Assembly: GCF_002797555.1 (NCBI RefSeq)
Contig: NZ_PGFA01000001.1
Location: forward strand, 2,046,001 to 2,110,000
From: Hymenobacter chitinivorans DSM 11115
GTDB taxonomy: Bacteria; Bacteroidota; Bacteroidia; Cytophagales; Hymenobacteraceae
Length of the DNA: 64,000 bases
Reading direction: 5' to 3'
A model generated the notes under the pieces. That model was not told where the DNA came from. It saw nothing but the letters and a program-made list of their open reading frames with translations, and did no database searches. This document shows positions 1 through 9,228 of the stretch, piece after piece (the first letter of the stretch is position 1; every line of letters begins with the position of its first letter). The translations under genes were made by a program, and so were the position numbers.

Positions 1-586
1 GTTCCAGGCGGAAGCCGGGCAGCACGGCTTCGCCGGAGAGGGTATTATCGAAGCCCTGCACTATTTCCGGCTCGGGCTGGCCGGGGCGGTAGAGGTAGGT
101 GGTTTCGGTGTCGGGGTCGAGCAGCCAGGCCAGCTGGGCACCGTTGCGGAGCCAGTCGAGCATTTTGGCCTGCAGGGTACGCAGCGAATCGGTAGCCGAG
201 CGGAGCTCTACCACGAACTCCGGGCAGACGGGCGCAAACTTGTCCTGCTGCGCGGTGGTCAGGGCGTTCCACTTGGTGGCCGACACCCAGGAAGCATCCG
301 GCGACAGCACGGAGCCGTCGGGCAGGGTGAAGCCAGTGTTGGAGTCGAAGACTTCGCCTAGCGCAGGGTTGGCGTGAAACCAGATGTAGAGCTGCCCGTT
401 CAGGCGGGCGTTGCGTTTGCCGGAGCGGCTACCAGTAGGAGACATAATCATGATTTCACGCTCGGCCGTGCGCTCGATGCGCAGCTCGGGGTGTTGCTGG
501 CAGAACTCGAAGAACTCGTCGTCGGACATGCGGGCCAGTAGGGGGCTGCGCAGGGTAATGACGTCTTCGGTGAGGGTGGGGCGCAT
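1..586 (-). CDS. Uma2 family endonuclease (3' end beyond window)
   Basis: The minus strand reads from ATG at 586 to the window edge without a stop, giving 195 residues. It has the Uma2 (DUF820) pattern: an N-terminal MSDDEFFEFCQQHPELRIER segment, the MSPTGSRSGKRNARLNGQL stretch, LPDGSVLSPDASWV with an acidic residue, then PEFVVELRS and LRTLQAKMLDWLRNGAQLAWL. The acidic and ELRS motifs match the PD-(D/E)XK nuclease-like core of this family, which is abundant in Bacteroidota and Cyanobacteria and mostly of unknown role. Only a few C-terminal residues should be missing. The family call is firm; nuclease activity is inferred from the fold. Confidence 0.85.
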   Translation of the reverse strand, partial: MRPTLTEDVITLRSPLLARMSDDEFFEFCQQHPELRIERTAEREIMIMSPTGSRSGKRNARLNGQLYIWFHANPALGEVFDSNTGFTLPDGSVLSPDASWVSATKWNALTTAQQDKFAPVCPEFVVELRSATDSLRTLQAKMLDWLRNGAQLAWLLDPDTETTYLYRPGQPEPEIVQGFDNTLSGEAVLPGFRLE

Positions 587-629
587 ATACAAGGAGAATT
601 AGCTGCTTCAAGATACGCAAAAACGACAC

Positions 630-657
630 AGCCGGACTGCTCGAAAGCAGTCCGGCT
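630..657 (-). terminator. Hairpin terminator
   Basis: A 12-bp perfect stem (AGCCGGACTGCT and its complement) closes a CGAA tetraloop. It lies downstream of the minus-strand gene that stops at 684 and before the ATG of the Uma2 gene at 586, so it probably ends the upstream transcript. There is no long T tract. Confidence 0.6.
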
Positions 658-683
658 ATGGGCCTAAAGCGTAAAGAAGGGTT

Positions 684-1037
684 CTACTTCGCGGCTTGCT
701 GCTCCAGGGCCTGGAGCAGCTCGTCGGCGGCTTTTTCGATGTCGTGGTAACCTTGCTGGGCGGCCCGCTCCTTGGCGGCAATGAGCCCGTCGCGGTGCAC
801 GGTTTTGAAGTCGCCGTAGGGAAACTTGTAGCGGCCTTTGCTGTCCTCGCCGTGGCTGGCGTCCTGGCCCAGGTGCCACTGGGCGTACTCCTGCATTTCG
901 TGCTTATCCAGGAACTTGTTTTCGGCCGAGGAGTCGGGGTTATGCTCGCCCCAGTGGCCTTCATCGTTCTTGATTTTACCGTCCCGGATCAGCTGCTTGG
1001 CGTAGGTAACGGCGGCGGAATTTAGTTTGACGCTCAT
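684..1037 (-). CDS. Conserved hypothetical protein, 117 aa
   Basis: The start is taken at ATG 1037 (MSVKLNSAAVTYAKQLIRDG). The longer frame to 1091 adds a proline-rich stretch unlikely to be translated. The protein is small, charged and soluble with no signal peptide or membrane segment. It has an N-terminal helix, a central HWGEHNPDSSAEN segment, an EMQEYAQWHLGQD segment, and a C-terminal helix rich in Ala and Glu. I do not recognise a named domain. It stands alone between two hairpins, so it is probably monocistronic. The call of a real gene rests on codon pattern and clean boundaries; the function is unknown. Confidence 0.65.
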   Translation of the reverse strand: MSVKLNSAAVTYAKQLIRDGKIKNDEGHWGEHNPDSSAENKFLDKHEMQEYAQWHLGQDASHGEDSKGRYKFPYGDFKTVHRDGLIAAKERAAQQGYHDIEKAADELLQALEQQAAK

Positions 1038-1150
1038 GGCTCTAGTGTGGGGTGGTGGTGGGTAGGGGCACGTGGCACGGGCCCGGAACATACCCAGCCA
1101 TACGCGCCGGCCGAGCTTTCGTTAAGGCGGAGCTTGCCCCAAAAACAAAC

Positions 1151-1178
1151 AGCCGAACTCCCTGGTGGAAGTCCGGCT
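1151..1178 (-). terminator. Hairpin terminator
   Basis: Arms AGCCGAACT and AGTCCGGCT pair with one mismatch around a short loop. It lies just beyond the stop at 1206 of the minus-strand GlcG/HbpS gene. The arm sequence is close to that of the hairpin at 630, so the two may be copies of one terminator type. Confidence 0.55.
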
Positions 1179-1205
1179 GCTGCCAAATCATACTTACTAG
1201 GAAGC

Positions 1206-1607
1206 CTAGCGCACGGCGGCCAGGCCGGCCTGGGCCACGGCGTGGTCGTCTTCCACGGTGCTGCCCGAGACGCCGATGGCCCCGATTACCTGGCCATTAG
1301 CGTCGGTAATGGGCAGGCCGCCGGGGAAGGTAATCAGGCCACCGTTGGAGTGCTCAATGTTGAAGAGCGGGCCGCCGGGCTGGGAGATTTTCCCCAATTC
1401 GCCGGTGGGCATGTCAAAGAAGCGGGCCGTTTTGGCCTTTTTGATGGAGATGTCCAGGGAGCCGAGCCAGGCCCCGTCCATGCGGGCAAAGGCGGTGAGG
1501 TTGGCCCCGGCATCGACGACGGCAATGTTCATCTTAACGCCCATTTCCAGGGATTTTTGCTGGGCGGCGCGCACGGCGGCCTGGGCTTGTTCGAGCAGAA
1601 TACTCAT
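1206..1607 (-). CDS. GlcG/HbpS family heme-binding-like protein
   Basis: This 133-residue protein covers the whole GlcG/HbpS (DUF336) domain. Visible hallmarks are the N-terminal helix [19 protein letters not shown], the strand [31 protein letters not shown], and the C-terminal glycine-rich [20 protein letters not shown] followed by [14 protein letters not shown]. Relatives include the secreted heme-binding HbpS of Streptomyces and GlcG of glycolate loci. This copy has no signal peptide and no glycolate gene beside it, so its ligand is unknown. The fold assignment is strong. Confidence 0.85.
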   Translation of the reverse strand: MSILLEQAQAAVRAAQQKSLEMGVKMNIAVVDAGANLTAFARMDGAWLGSLDISIKKAKTARFFDMPTGELGKISQPGGPLFNIEHSNGGLITFPGGLPITDANGQVIGAIGVSGSTVEDDHAVAQAGLAAVR

Positions 1608-1672
1608 TCGTAGTGGGGTAGGTTGGTTGAGCTAGAACAACCCCGCCCCGGCCATAAGGTTAAGGTTGCCGG

Positions 1673-2512
1673 CTAAAAAGGCAGCCCCGTGCGCAATACC
1701 AGCCACCAAACCAGGCACAGCCCGCCGGTGAGCAGGAGCAAGTCGGTGTCGAGGCGGGTTTTGCGGGGCTCGGGCACCGTAAACTCGAACAAATCCTGGG
1801 CGCTCTTGATGGCAATGGGCACGACGAGCAGACCCATGCTCAGAAAATGCCCCAGCTCGTTGTCGCTCAGCTCGGGCAGCTTGAACAAGGCCACCACCAG
1901 GCTGCCGGCTAGCCAGGGCAGTACCAGACACATGGTAATCAGGCGGCGGCGGTTTTCGTAGCGCATCAGCGAAATCGAGTCGTGGCTCTGCAAAAAGCCA
2001 ATGGCGGCGAAGTAGCCAAAGCCCACCTGCATGATGCCCGCTATGATGGCTAGGGTGATATTGATACCGTTGCCAGCCAGAAACAGCCAGCTGGGAATGT
2101 ACCAGGCCCAGTTTTCCTCGAACGTGTCGGCTACCAGGGCACCTAGCACCAGGTTGCAGGCGTGCAGCGTAAACCAGAACAGAATCAGCTTAAATGCGCC
2201 CCGCTTCAGGCGGGCCCGGTGCCAGAACCAAAGCCCCGCCCCGATGGCCGCCACCGCGCACACCGCCGGCCCGATGCCGTACACGGCCAGCACGCCGGAA
2301 CGCCACCATTCCGGGTCGGCAATGCTGAACTTGATACTGCTCACGTGCCAGGTGCCGGGAATACTTAGACGCAGCGCCATGAGCACGGTGGCCGCCTGGT
2401 AGAGGCCCTGGGCCAGCATATAGGTCAGGATATAGATAATGGTGCTATTGAGCGCCGTAATCTTGATTTTGGTGGAGGCGCTGTGGTTAACAGACAGAAC
2501 GGGAACAGACAT
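1673..2512 (-). CDS. Integral membrane protein of unknown function, 279 aa
   Basis: The sequence contains about six hydrophobic segments: near residues 24-46, 75-95, 105-125, 135-165, 190-212 and 255-275, with short charged loops such as RARLKRG and RYENRRR. There is no signal peptide and no catalytic motif that I can name, although the segment arrangement is loosely like intramembrane site-2 protease relatives without the HExxH. It is transcribed divergently from lepA, with about 130 bp between the two starts. Membrane location is clear; the role is unknown. Confidence 0.75.
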   Translation of the reverse strand: MSVPVLSVNHSASTKIKITALNSTIIYILTYMLAQGLYQAATVLMALRLSIPGTWHVSSIKFSIADPEWWRSGVLAVYGIGPAVCAVAAIGAGLWFWHRARLKRGAFKLILFWFTLHACNLVLGALVADTFEENWAWYIPSWLFLAGNGINITLAIIAGIMQVGFGYFAAIGFLQSHDSISLMRYENRRRLITMCLVLPWLAGSLVVALFKLPELSDNELGHFLSMGLLVVPIAIKSAQDLFEFTVPEPRKTRLDTDLLLLTGGLCLVWWLVLRTGLPF

Positions 2513-2616
2513 AAGAGCAACTAAAACGGATTACTTCGCACTAAAAGTACTAACTCTAAAGTTGTCTTCCCGCAGGCCACTGCGGGCCCCGAATAGCATT
2601 TGCGGGCGGTTTTGCC

Positions 2617-2624
2617 TACCTTCG
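2617..2624 (+). promoter_or_regulatory. Putative -7 box of lepA
   Basis: TACCTTCG fits the Bacteroidota TAnnTTYG -7 element and lies 20 bp before the GTG at 2645. A TTG at 2599 is closer (15 bp) than usual, so the -33 element is weak. Its position argues against the upstream ATG at 2600 as the lepA start. Confidence 0.45.
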
Positions 2625-2644
2625 TCTTTGAAAATACGCCACTA

Positions 2645-4432
2645 GTGAAGAACATTCGCAATTTCTGCATCATTGCCCACATCGACCACGGCAAAAGCAC
2701 GCTGGCCGACCGGCTCCTGGAATTCACCAGCACCGTGTCGAAGCGCGACATGCAGGCCCAGCTGCTCGATAACATGGATCTGGAGCGGGAGCGGGGCATC
2801 ACCATCAAGAGCCACGCCATCCAGATGCAGTACCCCTACAAAGGGGAGATGTACACGCTCAATCTGATTGACACCCCCGGCCACGTCGACTTTAGCTACG
2901 AAGTATCCCGCTCCATTGCCGCCTGCGAAGGCGCTTTGCTGATTGTGGACTCCTCGCAGGGGATTGAGGCCCAGACGATTTCCAACCTCTACCTGGCCAT
3001 CGGCTCCGATCTGACCATCATTCCGGTGCTCAACAAAATCGACTTGCCCCACGCCATGCCGGAAGAGGTGTCCGACGAAATCGTGGACCTGATCGGCTGC
3101 GACCGGGACGAAATCATTCCGGCCTCCGGCAAATCGGGTATCGGTATTGAGGCTATTCTGAACGCCATCTGCGACAGAATTCCGGCCCCCAAAGGCGACC
3201 CGGAAGCTCCGCTGCAGGCCCTGATTTTTGACTCGGTCTTCAACTCCTACCGCGGTATCGAGGTGCTGTTCCGCATCAAGAACGGCACCATGCGCAAGGG
3301 CGACAAGCTCCGCTTCATGGCTACCGGCAAAGAGTACGGCGCCGACGAAATTGGCATTTTGGGGCTCAATCAGGAGCCCCGCCAGGAAATTGCGGCTGGC
3401 AACGTGGGCTACCTCATTTCGGGTATCAAAGAAGCCCGGGAAGTAAAAGTCGGTGACACCATCACCCACGTGGCCCGCCCCACCCAGGAGGCCATTGTGG
3501 GCTTCGAGGACGTGAAGCCGATGGTATTTGCCGGTATCTACCCCGTCGATACCACCGAGTACGAAGAGCTGCGCTCCTCCATGGAAAAGCTGCAGCTCAA
3601 CGACGCCTCCCTGGTGTGGGAGCCCGAAACCTCGGCGGCCCTGGGCTTCGGCTTCCGCTGCGGCTTTTTGGGCATGCTGCACATGGAAATCGTGCAGGAG
3701 CGCCTGGAGCGCGAGTTCAACATGACGGTCATTACCACCGTGCCCAGCGTGCAGTTTCACGCCACCGGCACCAAGGACCAGCTGCTGACCATCAATGCGC
3801 CCTCCGAAATGCCGGAGCCGAACCTGATTAAGCACATCGAGGAGCCCTACATCAAAGCCCAGATCATCACGGCTTCGGACTACGTGGGCGCCATCATCAC
3901 CCTGTGCATGGAGAAGCGCGGCATCATCAAGGGCCAGAGCTACCTGACCTCCGACCGGGTGGAAATGAACTTCGAGCTGCCCTTGTCCGAAATCGTGTTC
4001 GACTTCTTCGACAAGCTCAAAACCATCAGCCGCGGTTACGCCTCGCTCGACTACGAGCTGATCGGCTTCCGCGAGTCGGACATGGTCAAGCTCGACATCA
4101 TGCTCAACGGCGAGAAAGTCGATGCGTTGTCGGCCATCGTGCACCGCTCCAAGTCGTACGAGTGGGGCAAGCGCATCTGCGAGAAGCTGCGCGAGCTGCT
4201 GCCCCGCCAGATGTTCGATATTGCCATTCAGGCCTCGATCGGGCAGAAAATCATTGCCCGCGAAACGGTGAAGGCCCTGCGCAAAAACGTAATTGCCAAG
4301 TGCTACGGCGGCGACATCAGCCGTAAGCGCAAGCTGCTCGAAAAGCAGAAGGAAGGCAAGAAGCGGATGCGCTCGGTGGGCTCCGTGGAAATTCCCCAAG
4401 AGGCCTTTTTGGCTGTCCTCAAACTCGACTGA
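2645..4432 (+). CDS. lepA: Elongation factor 4 (LepA), back-translocating translational GTPase
   Basis: LepA binds the ribosome and promotes back-translocation or ribosome biogenesis steps, hydrolysing GTP. The 595-residue product opens [20 protein letters not shown] when GTG 2645 is used, exactly where family members begin; the frame extends back to 2600 but would then include the promoter. P-loop AHIDHGKST, switch [13 protein letters not shown] and NKIDLP (G4) are intact. Domain II, domain III and the LepA-specific C-terminal domain with its basic [21 protein letters not shown] tail follow. A strong terminator lies directly downstream, so it is probably transcribed alone. Confidence 0.97.
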   Translation: MKNIRNFCIIAHIDHGKSTLADRLLEFTSTVSKRDMQAQLLDNMDLERERGITIKSHAIQMQYPYKGEMYTLNLIDTPGHVDFSYEVSRSIAACEGALLIVDSSQGIEAQTISNLYLAIGSDLTIIPVLNKIDLPHAMPEEVSDEIVDLIGCDRDEIIPASGKSGIGIEAILNAICDRIPAPKGDPEAPLQALIFDSVFNSYRGIEVLFRIKNGTMRKGDKLRFMATGKEYGADEIGILGLNQEPRQEIAAGNVGYLISGIKEAREVKVGDTITHVARPTQEAIVGFEDVKPMVFAGIYPVDTTEYEELRSSMEKLQLNDASLVWEPETSAALGFGFRCGFLGMLHMEIVQERLEREFNMTVITTVPSVQFHATGTKDQLLTINAPSEMPEPNLIKHIEEPYIKAQIITASDYVGAIITLCMEKRGIIKGQSYLTSDRVEMNFELPLSEIVFDFFDKLKTISRGYASLDYELIGFRESDMVKLDIMLNGEKVDALSAIVHRSKSYEWGKRICEKLRELLPRQMFDIAIQASIGQKIIARETVKALRKNVIAKCYGGDISRKRKLLEKQKEGKKRMRSVGSVEIPQEAFLAVLKLD

Positions 4433-4439
4433 TTTCAGA

Positions 4440-4469
4440 AACGCGGCCCCCGAGCCGCGTTTTTTTTTA
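4440..4469 (+). terminator. Rho-independent terminator of lepA
   Basis: An 8-bp stem (AACGCGGC / GCCGCGTT) with a short loop is followed by nine T residues, immediately after the lepA stop codon. Confidence 0.85.
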
Positions 4470-4537
4470 CCCGCATTGCCTCATTTTTCACCTCATACCA
4501 TTCTTGCAAAGGCGTCGTATGACTTTCCCCTTATCCC

Positions 4538-4735
4538 ATGTCTACTTCCCTCACCAAGAACTGCACGAGCCAGGCTCAGCTGGAAAAAATTGTCAAAGGC
4601 CAGGAGCGTAAGTTCCGGTGGCGCGACGACTGGCCCCAGATGGAGCAGGCCATCCTGACCGAAGGCGCTGCCGCCATTGCCCGGCACCAGGCCGCTCACC
4701 CCTCGACTCCGAACCCCGACCAGGGATTAGTATAA
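4538..4735 (+). CDS. Small hypothetical protein, 65 aa
   Basis: The frame starts MSTSLTKNCTSQAQLEKIVKG and continues with RKFRWRDDWPQMEQAILTEG and an Ala/His-rich tail. It has its own start just after the lepA terminator, and the downstream hypothetical gene begins 16 bp later, suggesting a short operon. There is no signal peptide, membrane segment or recognised domain. Length and composition are compatible with a real gene, but without homologues in view the call is moderate. Confidence 0.5.
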   Translation: MSTSLTKNCTSQAQLEKIVKGQERKFRWRDDWPQMEQAILTEGAAAIARHQAAHPSTPNPDQGLV

Positions 4736-4751
4736 CTCAACCAGCTTATTG

Positions 4752-5225
4752 ATGGGTCCTGTTGTTCCTCTTTCCAGGGTTGTTTTGCGGGAGCTGGGCG
4801 CCAAGATGGTAGGGATGCGGGCCTGGCGCAGCCGGGCCGGTAGCGGCCCGGGCTCCATTTTTACTCTGGAGTTTGGGGCCGCGCTGCCGGGCAAAACCAC
4901 TCAGGGAGAATTCTCGCTGATGGTGTACTGCGCCTGGCGCCTGGTGGCCGCGGACCAGGGCATATTGTGCAGCTGGCACGACGACTCCGACGGGGTACTG
5001 GCGCCGGCCCTGGCGGCATTGGAAGGCTCGGTGGTAGAAGTCGCAGAGGTATCGGAATGGTTTGACCTGACGCTTGGTTTTTCCAACGGGCAGGCGCTCC
5101 ACCTGCTCAACGACTTTTCGCCGCACCAGGATTTTGATACGAGCTGGTTTGTTACCTACCAGGGCCAAAGTCACTACTGCGTCAATACTGATAATTCCCT
5201 GACTCTGGAATCCGCAACTCGCTAA
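4752..5225 (+). CDS. Hypothetical protein, 157 aa
   Basis: The likely start is ATG 4752 (a TTG one codon earlier is the alternative). The protein looks like a single mixed alpha/beta domain: strands around FTLEFGAAL, EFSLMVYCAWRLV, ILCSWHD, VVEVAEVSEWFDLTLGFSNGQALHLLND and a C-terminal TSWFVTYQGQ. A cluster of strands ending in a predicate like 'DLTLxFSNGxxLHLxND' is often seen in small immunity-type or DUF6188-like proteins, but no toxin lies nearby and I do not claim that family. It may be co-transcribed with the preceding small gene and folD, which starts 34 bp downstream. Confidence 0.6.
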   Translation: MGPVVPLSRVVLRELGAKMVGMRAWRSRAGSGPGSIFTLEFGAALPGKTTQGEFSLMVYCAWRLVAADQGILCSWHDDSDGVLAPALAALEGSVVEVAEVSEWFDLTLGFSNGQALHLLNDFSPHQDFDTSWFVTYQGQSHYCVNTDNSLTLESATR

Positions 5226-5259
5226 AAACTGACCCTTCACTGATAAAACCAGAACCAGC

Positions 5260-6174
5260 ATGACCACTGCTCCTGAAGCCCCCGCCACCTACCGCCTCAT
5301 CGACGGCAAGCAGACCGCCGAAGACATCAAAGTGGAAATTGCCGCCGAAGTTGCCCAGCGCAAGGCCGCCGGCCAAAAAGTACCCCATTTGGCCGCCATC
5401 CTCGTCGGCCACGACGGCGGCTCCGAAACCTACGTCCGCAACAAGGTGCTGGCCTGCGAGCGGGTCGGCTTCGAAAGCACCCTGCTGCGCTACGAAGACG
5501 ACATTACCGAAGCCGAGCTGCTGGCCAAGGTCGAGGAGCTCAACCAGGACGAGCAGATCGACGGCTTCATTGTGCAGCTGCCCCTACCCAAGCACATCGA
5601 CCCCAACAAGGTCATTGAAGCCATTCGCCCCGAGAAGGACGTGGACGGCTTTCACCCCATGAACATTGGCCGCATGGTGGCCGGTTTGCCGGCCCTGCTG
5701 CCCGCCACGCCCTCGGGCATTGTGGAGCTGCTCCGCCGCTACGAGCTGGTTACCGACGGCAAGCACTGCGTGGTAATTGGGCGCAGTAACATTGTGGGTA
5801 CGCCGGTTAGTATACTGCTGGCTAAGAACTTGGAGCCCGGTAACTGCACGGTTACTTTATGCCACTCCCGCACCCAGAACCTGGCCGAAATTACCCGTAC
5901 CGCCGACATCGTGGTGGCCGCCCTGGGCCGCCCCGGCTTCGTGACGGCCGATATGGTGCAGCCCGGCGCCGTGGTTATCGACGTGGGTACCACCCGCGTG
6001 GAAGATGCCACTAAGAAGGCCGGCTGGGCGCTGCGGGGCGACGTAAACTTCGAGGAGGTAGCGCCCAAAGCCAGCTACATCACGCCCGTACCCGGCGGCG
6101 TGGGCCCCATGACCATTGCCATGCTGCTGCTCAACACGCTGCGGGCGGCCAAAGGGGAGGTGTACCCGCGCTAA
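5260..6174 (+). CDS. folD: Bifunctional methylenetetrahydrofolate dehydrogenase / cyclohydrolase FolD
   Basis: FolD interconverts 5,10-methylene-THF, 5,10-methenyl-THF and 10-formyl-THF with NADP, supplying one-carbon units for purines and formyl-Met-tRNA. The 304-residue protein carries the family markers [13 protein letters not shown] (with the catalytic lysine), [29 protein letters not shown] for nucleotide binding, the C-terminal [11 protein letters not shown] and the signature [14 protein letters not shown]. Length and start are standard. It sits after two hypotheticals with no terminator in between and ahead of queE. Confidence 0.97.
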   Translation: MTTAPEAPATYRLIDGKQTAEDIKVEIAAEVAQRKAAGQKVPHLAAILVGHDGGSETYVRNKVLACERVGFESTLLRYEDDITEAELLAKVEELNQDEQIDGFIVQLPLPKHIDPNKVIEAIRPEKDVDGFHPMNIGRMVAGLPALLPATPSGIVELLRRYELVTDGKHCVVIGRSNIVGTPVSILLAKNLEPGNCTVTLCHSRTQNLAEITRTADIVVAALGRPGFVTADMVQPGAVVIDVGTTRVEDATKKAGWALRGDVNFEEVAPKASYITPVPGGVGPMTIAMLLLNTLRAAKGEVYPR

Positions 6175-6312
6175 AGGCGGGAAATAGGCTGCCAACCTTT
6201 CGAAATACAGGCGGTTATCGTACTTTTGAGGTCCGGTTGCGGCTCAGGGGCAGGGTGCTGACGCGCTTTGCTCGCTCGGGCCGCGGCCGGACTTACCCAT
6301 TTTTCTCTCGTT

Positions 6313-6963
6313 TTGCTGCACGTACTTCCACTTACGTCGGCGCCCCTGGCCGCAGAGCCGGCGGTGGCCGCCCTGCCCCTGATGGAGCAGTTTTACACGA
6401 TTCAGGGCGAAGGCTACAACACCGGCCGCGCCGCCTACTTCCTGCGCCTGGGCGGCTGCGACGTGGGCTGCGTGTGGTGCGACGTGAAAGAGTCGTGGGA
6501 CGCCGAGGCCCACCCGCGCGTGACCATTGCCGATATGGTAGCCGCCGCTACGGCCCATGCTGGCCGCAACGTGGTCATCACCGGCGGCGAGCCGCTGATG
6601 CACGATTTGACCCAGCTTACAGCTGCGCTGCACGCCGCCGGCTGCCAGAACTGGATTGAAACCTCGGGGGCTTACCCCCTGACCGGGGAGTGGGACTGGA
6701 TCTGCGTCTCGCCCAAGAAATTCAAAGCCCCGCTGCCCTCGGTATTGCAACAGGCCCACGAGCTCAAGATTATCGTCTTCAACAAAAGCGACTTTCAGTG
6801 GGCCGAGCAGCACGCGGCCCTCGTGGGGGAGCACACCCGCCTGTACTTACAGCCCGAGTGGAGCAAAGCCCCCCAAATGATGCCGCTGATAGTGGATTAC
6901 GTAAAAGAAAATCCGCGCTGGCAGGTGTCCTTGCAGACGCATAAATACCTCGATATTCCGTAG
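6313..6963 (+). CDS. queE: 7-carboxy-7-deazaguanine synthase (radical SAM)
   Basis: QueE converts 6-carboxy-tetrahydropterin to 7-carboxy-7-deazaguanine in queuosine biosynthesis, using S-adenosylmethionine, a 4Fe-4S cluster and Mg. The signature FYTIQGEGYNTGRAAYFLRL is followed by the cluster motif GGCDVGCVWCD (C-x3-C-x2-C), then NVVITGGEPLMHD and CVSPKKFKAP. The frame is open back to TTG 6268, but similar proteins begin about 25 residues before QGEG. I therefore choose TTG 6313; ATG 6382 would be too short. The PorE-like gene follows 11 bp downstream, suggesting co-transcription, though the two functions are unrelated. Confidence 0.9.
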   Translation: MLHVLPLTSAPLAAEPAVAALPLMEQFYTIQGEGYNTGRAAYFLRLGGCDVGCVWCDVKESWDAEAHPRVTIADMVAAATAHAGRNVVITGGEPLMHDLTQLTAALHAAGCQNWIETSGAYPLTGEWDWICVSPKKFKAPLPSVLQQAHELKIIVFNKSDFQWAEQHAALVGEHTRLYLQPEWSKAPQMMPLIVDYVKENPRWQVSLQTHKYLDIP

Positions 6964-6974
6964 CTTCCTGCCCT

Positions 6975-8924
6975 ATGCGCCGTTTGCTACCAATTCCCCT
7001 TTTGCTGCTATTTGGTCTGGGTTTCTTACTGCCAACTGGGGCAGTGGGCCAGAACAAGCTGTCGAGCTCCAACACCAAGGCCAAAAACCTGTACGATAAA
7101 GCGCAGGCCCAGGCCAAGGAACGACAGTTCGACAAGGCTATTGAAACGCTGACTACGCTGAATCAGAAGTTTCCGTCGTTGGGGGAGCCCTACATTATGA
7201 AAGGCTCCTTGCTCAAGGCCATGGGCGAAAACCGCGGGGCCTACGAAGCCTACCGCGACGGGCTGAGCAAAATTCCCCTGGACCCGGCCCGCTCCCTGGA
7301 CTACTACACCCTGGCCGACCTGGCCATGAGCTTTGGCGACTACACTACGGCCGGCGACAACTACAAGCGCTTTGTCAAAACGGCGCCTAAGGGGCAGCGC
7401 TTCGTATTCCGGGCCCAGCGGCAGCTGCTCAACTGCGAGTTTGCCGTCAAGGCCATGGCTAACCCCGTCGGCATCGAGCCTACGCGCCTGCCCGAGCCGA
7501 TGAACACCTTCCGCTACCAGTATTTCCCCGCCCTAACGGCCGACAACCGCTTCCTGCTCTACACGGCCCGGGCTACGGTGCAAAGCAACGAGGACCTGTT
7601 CATTGCCAAGCAAAACAAGGACGGCTCCTTAAGTAACCCCGTCCCGATTTCGCCGGCCATCAATACCAGCTATAACGAAGGCGCCGGCACGATTTCGGGT
7701 GACGGCAAAACCCTGGTTTTTGCCTCCTGCGACCGGCCCAATGCTGTCGGCAACTGCGACCTGTACATCTCGCGCCGCACCGGCAACTCGTGGAGCAAGC
7801 CCCAGAACTTGGGCCGCAACGTGAATTCGGTGGAGTGGGACTCCCAGCCCACGCTCTCGGCCGACGGGCGCACGTTATACTTTACTTCCACCCGGCGTGG
7901 GGGCAAAGGGCAGGAGGACCTTTACGTAACCACGCTGCAGGACAACGGCAGCTGGAGCGTGGCCAAAAACCTGGGGGAGCCCGTCAACACGCCGGGCAAG
8001 GACATGGCCCCGTTTATTCACGCCAGCGGCACCACGCTGTATTACGTCACCGACGGCCTGGTGGGCATGGGCGGCCTGGATGTATACCGCTGTGAGCTGC
8101 AAACCGGCAACAAGTGGAGCGACCCGCTGAACCTGGGCTACCCGCTGAATACCTTCGAAAACGAAGCTTCCCTGTTTATCACTTCCGATAACCGCCGCGG
8201 CTTCTGCAGCCGCTCCCGGGCCCCGGAAGTAGGCATGAAGGCCGAGCGGGACCGGCCCGTGGAGCTGTTTGCCTTCGAAGTGCCCCCGCCCGTGAAAGCC
8301 CGCGAAACCAGCACCTACACCCAGGGCCGGGTGTTCGACGCCACTACCAAAAAACCCATTCAGGCCGACGTGCAGCTCTACGACCTGCTCACCGACGAGC
8401 TGACCCAGTATGTAACTTCCGACTCGGAAAACGGCGACTACACCGTGGTGCTCAACGAAGGCCGGCAGTATGCCATGTACGCCGTGGCCGATAAGTACCT
8501 GATGAAGAGCCTGAGCTTCGATTATTCTGACAAGCGTGCTTTCGACCCGCTGACTTTGGATATCTACCTCGAACCCGTGCGGGCCGGCCGCAGCATTGTG
8601 CTCAACAACCTCTTCTTCGACACCAACGAGTACGAGCTTAAGCCCACCTCCCGCACCGAACTCAACCGCCTGATTCAGTTCATGCGCCAGTACCAGGACG
8701 TGCAGGTGGAAGTATCGGGCCACACCGACGATGTGGGCGCCGACGCGGATAACATCACTCTTTCCCAGAACCGGGCCCGGTCGGTGTACAACTACCTGGT
8801 GGAACACGGGGTGAAGGCTACCCGCCTGCGCTACAAGGGCTATGGCGAAACGAAACCCCTGGTAGCTAACGACACCGACGCCCATCGGCAGCAAAACCGG
8901 CGTATCGAACTCAAAATCCTATAG
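6975..8924 (+). CDS. OmpA-family lipid-bilayer/peptidoglycan protein with TPR, propeller and CRD (PorE-like)
   Basis: This 649-residue exported protein has a signal peptide (residues 1-25, ending AVGQ), a TPR region (about 30-130), PD40/WD40-like propeller blades (about 165-430; repeats such as GAGTISGDGKTLVFAS, SQPTLSADGRTLYFTS, MAPFIHASGTTLYYVT), a carboxypeptidase regulatory-like domain (about 440-520) and a C-terminal OmpA domain with VEVSGHTDDVGADADN and the NxxLSQNRARSV peptidoglycan-binding pattern. The same order defines PorE of the Porphyromonas type IX secretion system, and a T9SS cargo protein is encoded at 53.6-56.6 kb. However, Bacteroidota carry several such OmpA proteins, so a PorE role is an inference. 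It lies 11 bp after queE and is followed by a terminator. Confidence 0.85.
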   Translation: MRRLLPIPLLLLFGLGFLLPTGAVGQNKLSSSNTKAKNLYDKAQAQAKERQFDKAIETLTTLNQKFPSLGEPYIMKGSLLKAMGENRGAYEAYRDGLSKIPLDPARSLDYYTLADLAMSFGDYTTAGDNYKRFVKTAPKGQRFVFRAQRQLLNCEFAVKAMANPVGIEPTRLPEPMNTFRYQYFPALTADNRFLLYTARATVQSNEDLFIAKQNKDGSLSNPVPISPAINTSYNEGAGTISGDGKTLVFASCDRPNAVGNCDLYISRRTGNSWSKPQNLGRNVNSVEWDSQPTLSADGRTLYFTSTRRGGKGQEDLYVTTLQDNGSWSVAKNLGEPVNTPGKDMAPFIHASGTTLYYVTDGLVGMGGLDVYRCELQTGNKWSDPLNLGYPLNTFENEASLFITSDNRRGFCSRSRAPEVGMKAERDRPVELFAFEVPPPVKARETSTYTQGRVFDATTKKPIQADVQLYDLLTDELTQYVTSDSENGDYTVVLNEGRQYAMYAVADKYLMKSLSFDYSDKRAFDPLTLDIYLEPVRAGRSIVLNNLFFDTNEYELKPTSRTELNRLIQFMRQYQDVQVEVSGHTDDVGADADNITLSQNRARSVYNYLVEHGVKATRLRYKGYGETKPLVANDTDAHRQQNRRIELKIL

Positions 8925-8949
8925 TGCTCGACAGCAGAAAATACAATCA

Positions 8950-8979
8950 AACCTGGCCCGCAACGGTCAGGTTTTTTTA
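8950..8979 (+). terminator. Rho-independent terminator
   Basis: Stem AACCTGGCC / GGTCAGGTT (one mismatch) followed by a run of seven T, 25 bp after the stop of the OmpA-family gene. Confidence 0.75.
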
Positions 8980-9228
8980 TTGTAGTATACCTTCCTGATA
9001 GAAATATTATTAGGCTCATAATCAGTTTGCTAGGTATTACTCGTAAAAGTGTTTGAATAAAATAGTTATAAAAAATCATTGTATTATTAAATAAATAGAA
9101 CTATGTTTGGTCGTTCTCCAGAAAAACCGGCCTGCAGACCTAATTCGTCAAACGGAAAGCAGCAAAGGCATTTTTTTGAAGTCGACTCTGACCAACAATC
9201 ACATTTTAACCTCACATCCTTCACCGTT
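8980..9228 (+). other. AT-rich leader region before the small secreted gene
   Basis: With the terminator just before it, this is a gap of about 300 bp without a gene. It is markedly richer in A and T than its surroundings. It holds a clear promoter at 9079-9109 and about 115 bp of untranslated leader. An ATG at 9103 lies inside the -7 box and is not used. Confidence 0.6.
9079..9109 (+). promoter_or_regulatory. Bacteroidota-type promoter (TTG-N20-TATGTTTG)
   Basis: TTG at 9079-9081 and TATGTTTG at 9102-9109 with a 20-bp spacer match the TTG / TAnnTTTG consensus of the primary sigma factor of Bacteroidota. It drives the small secreted gene starting at 9229 and leaves a leader of about 110 nt. 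Confidence 0.75.

Noticed and set aside
2642..4399. 585-codon minus-strand frame opposite lepA
   Set aside because: Antisense shadow of a conserved gene; no recognisable domain.
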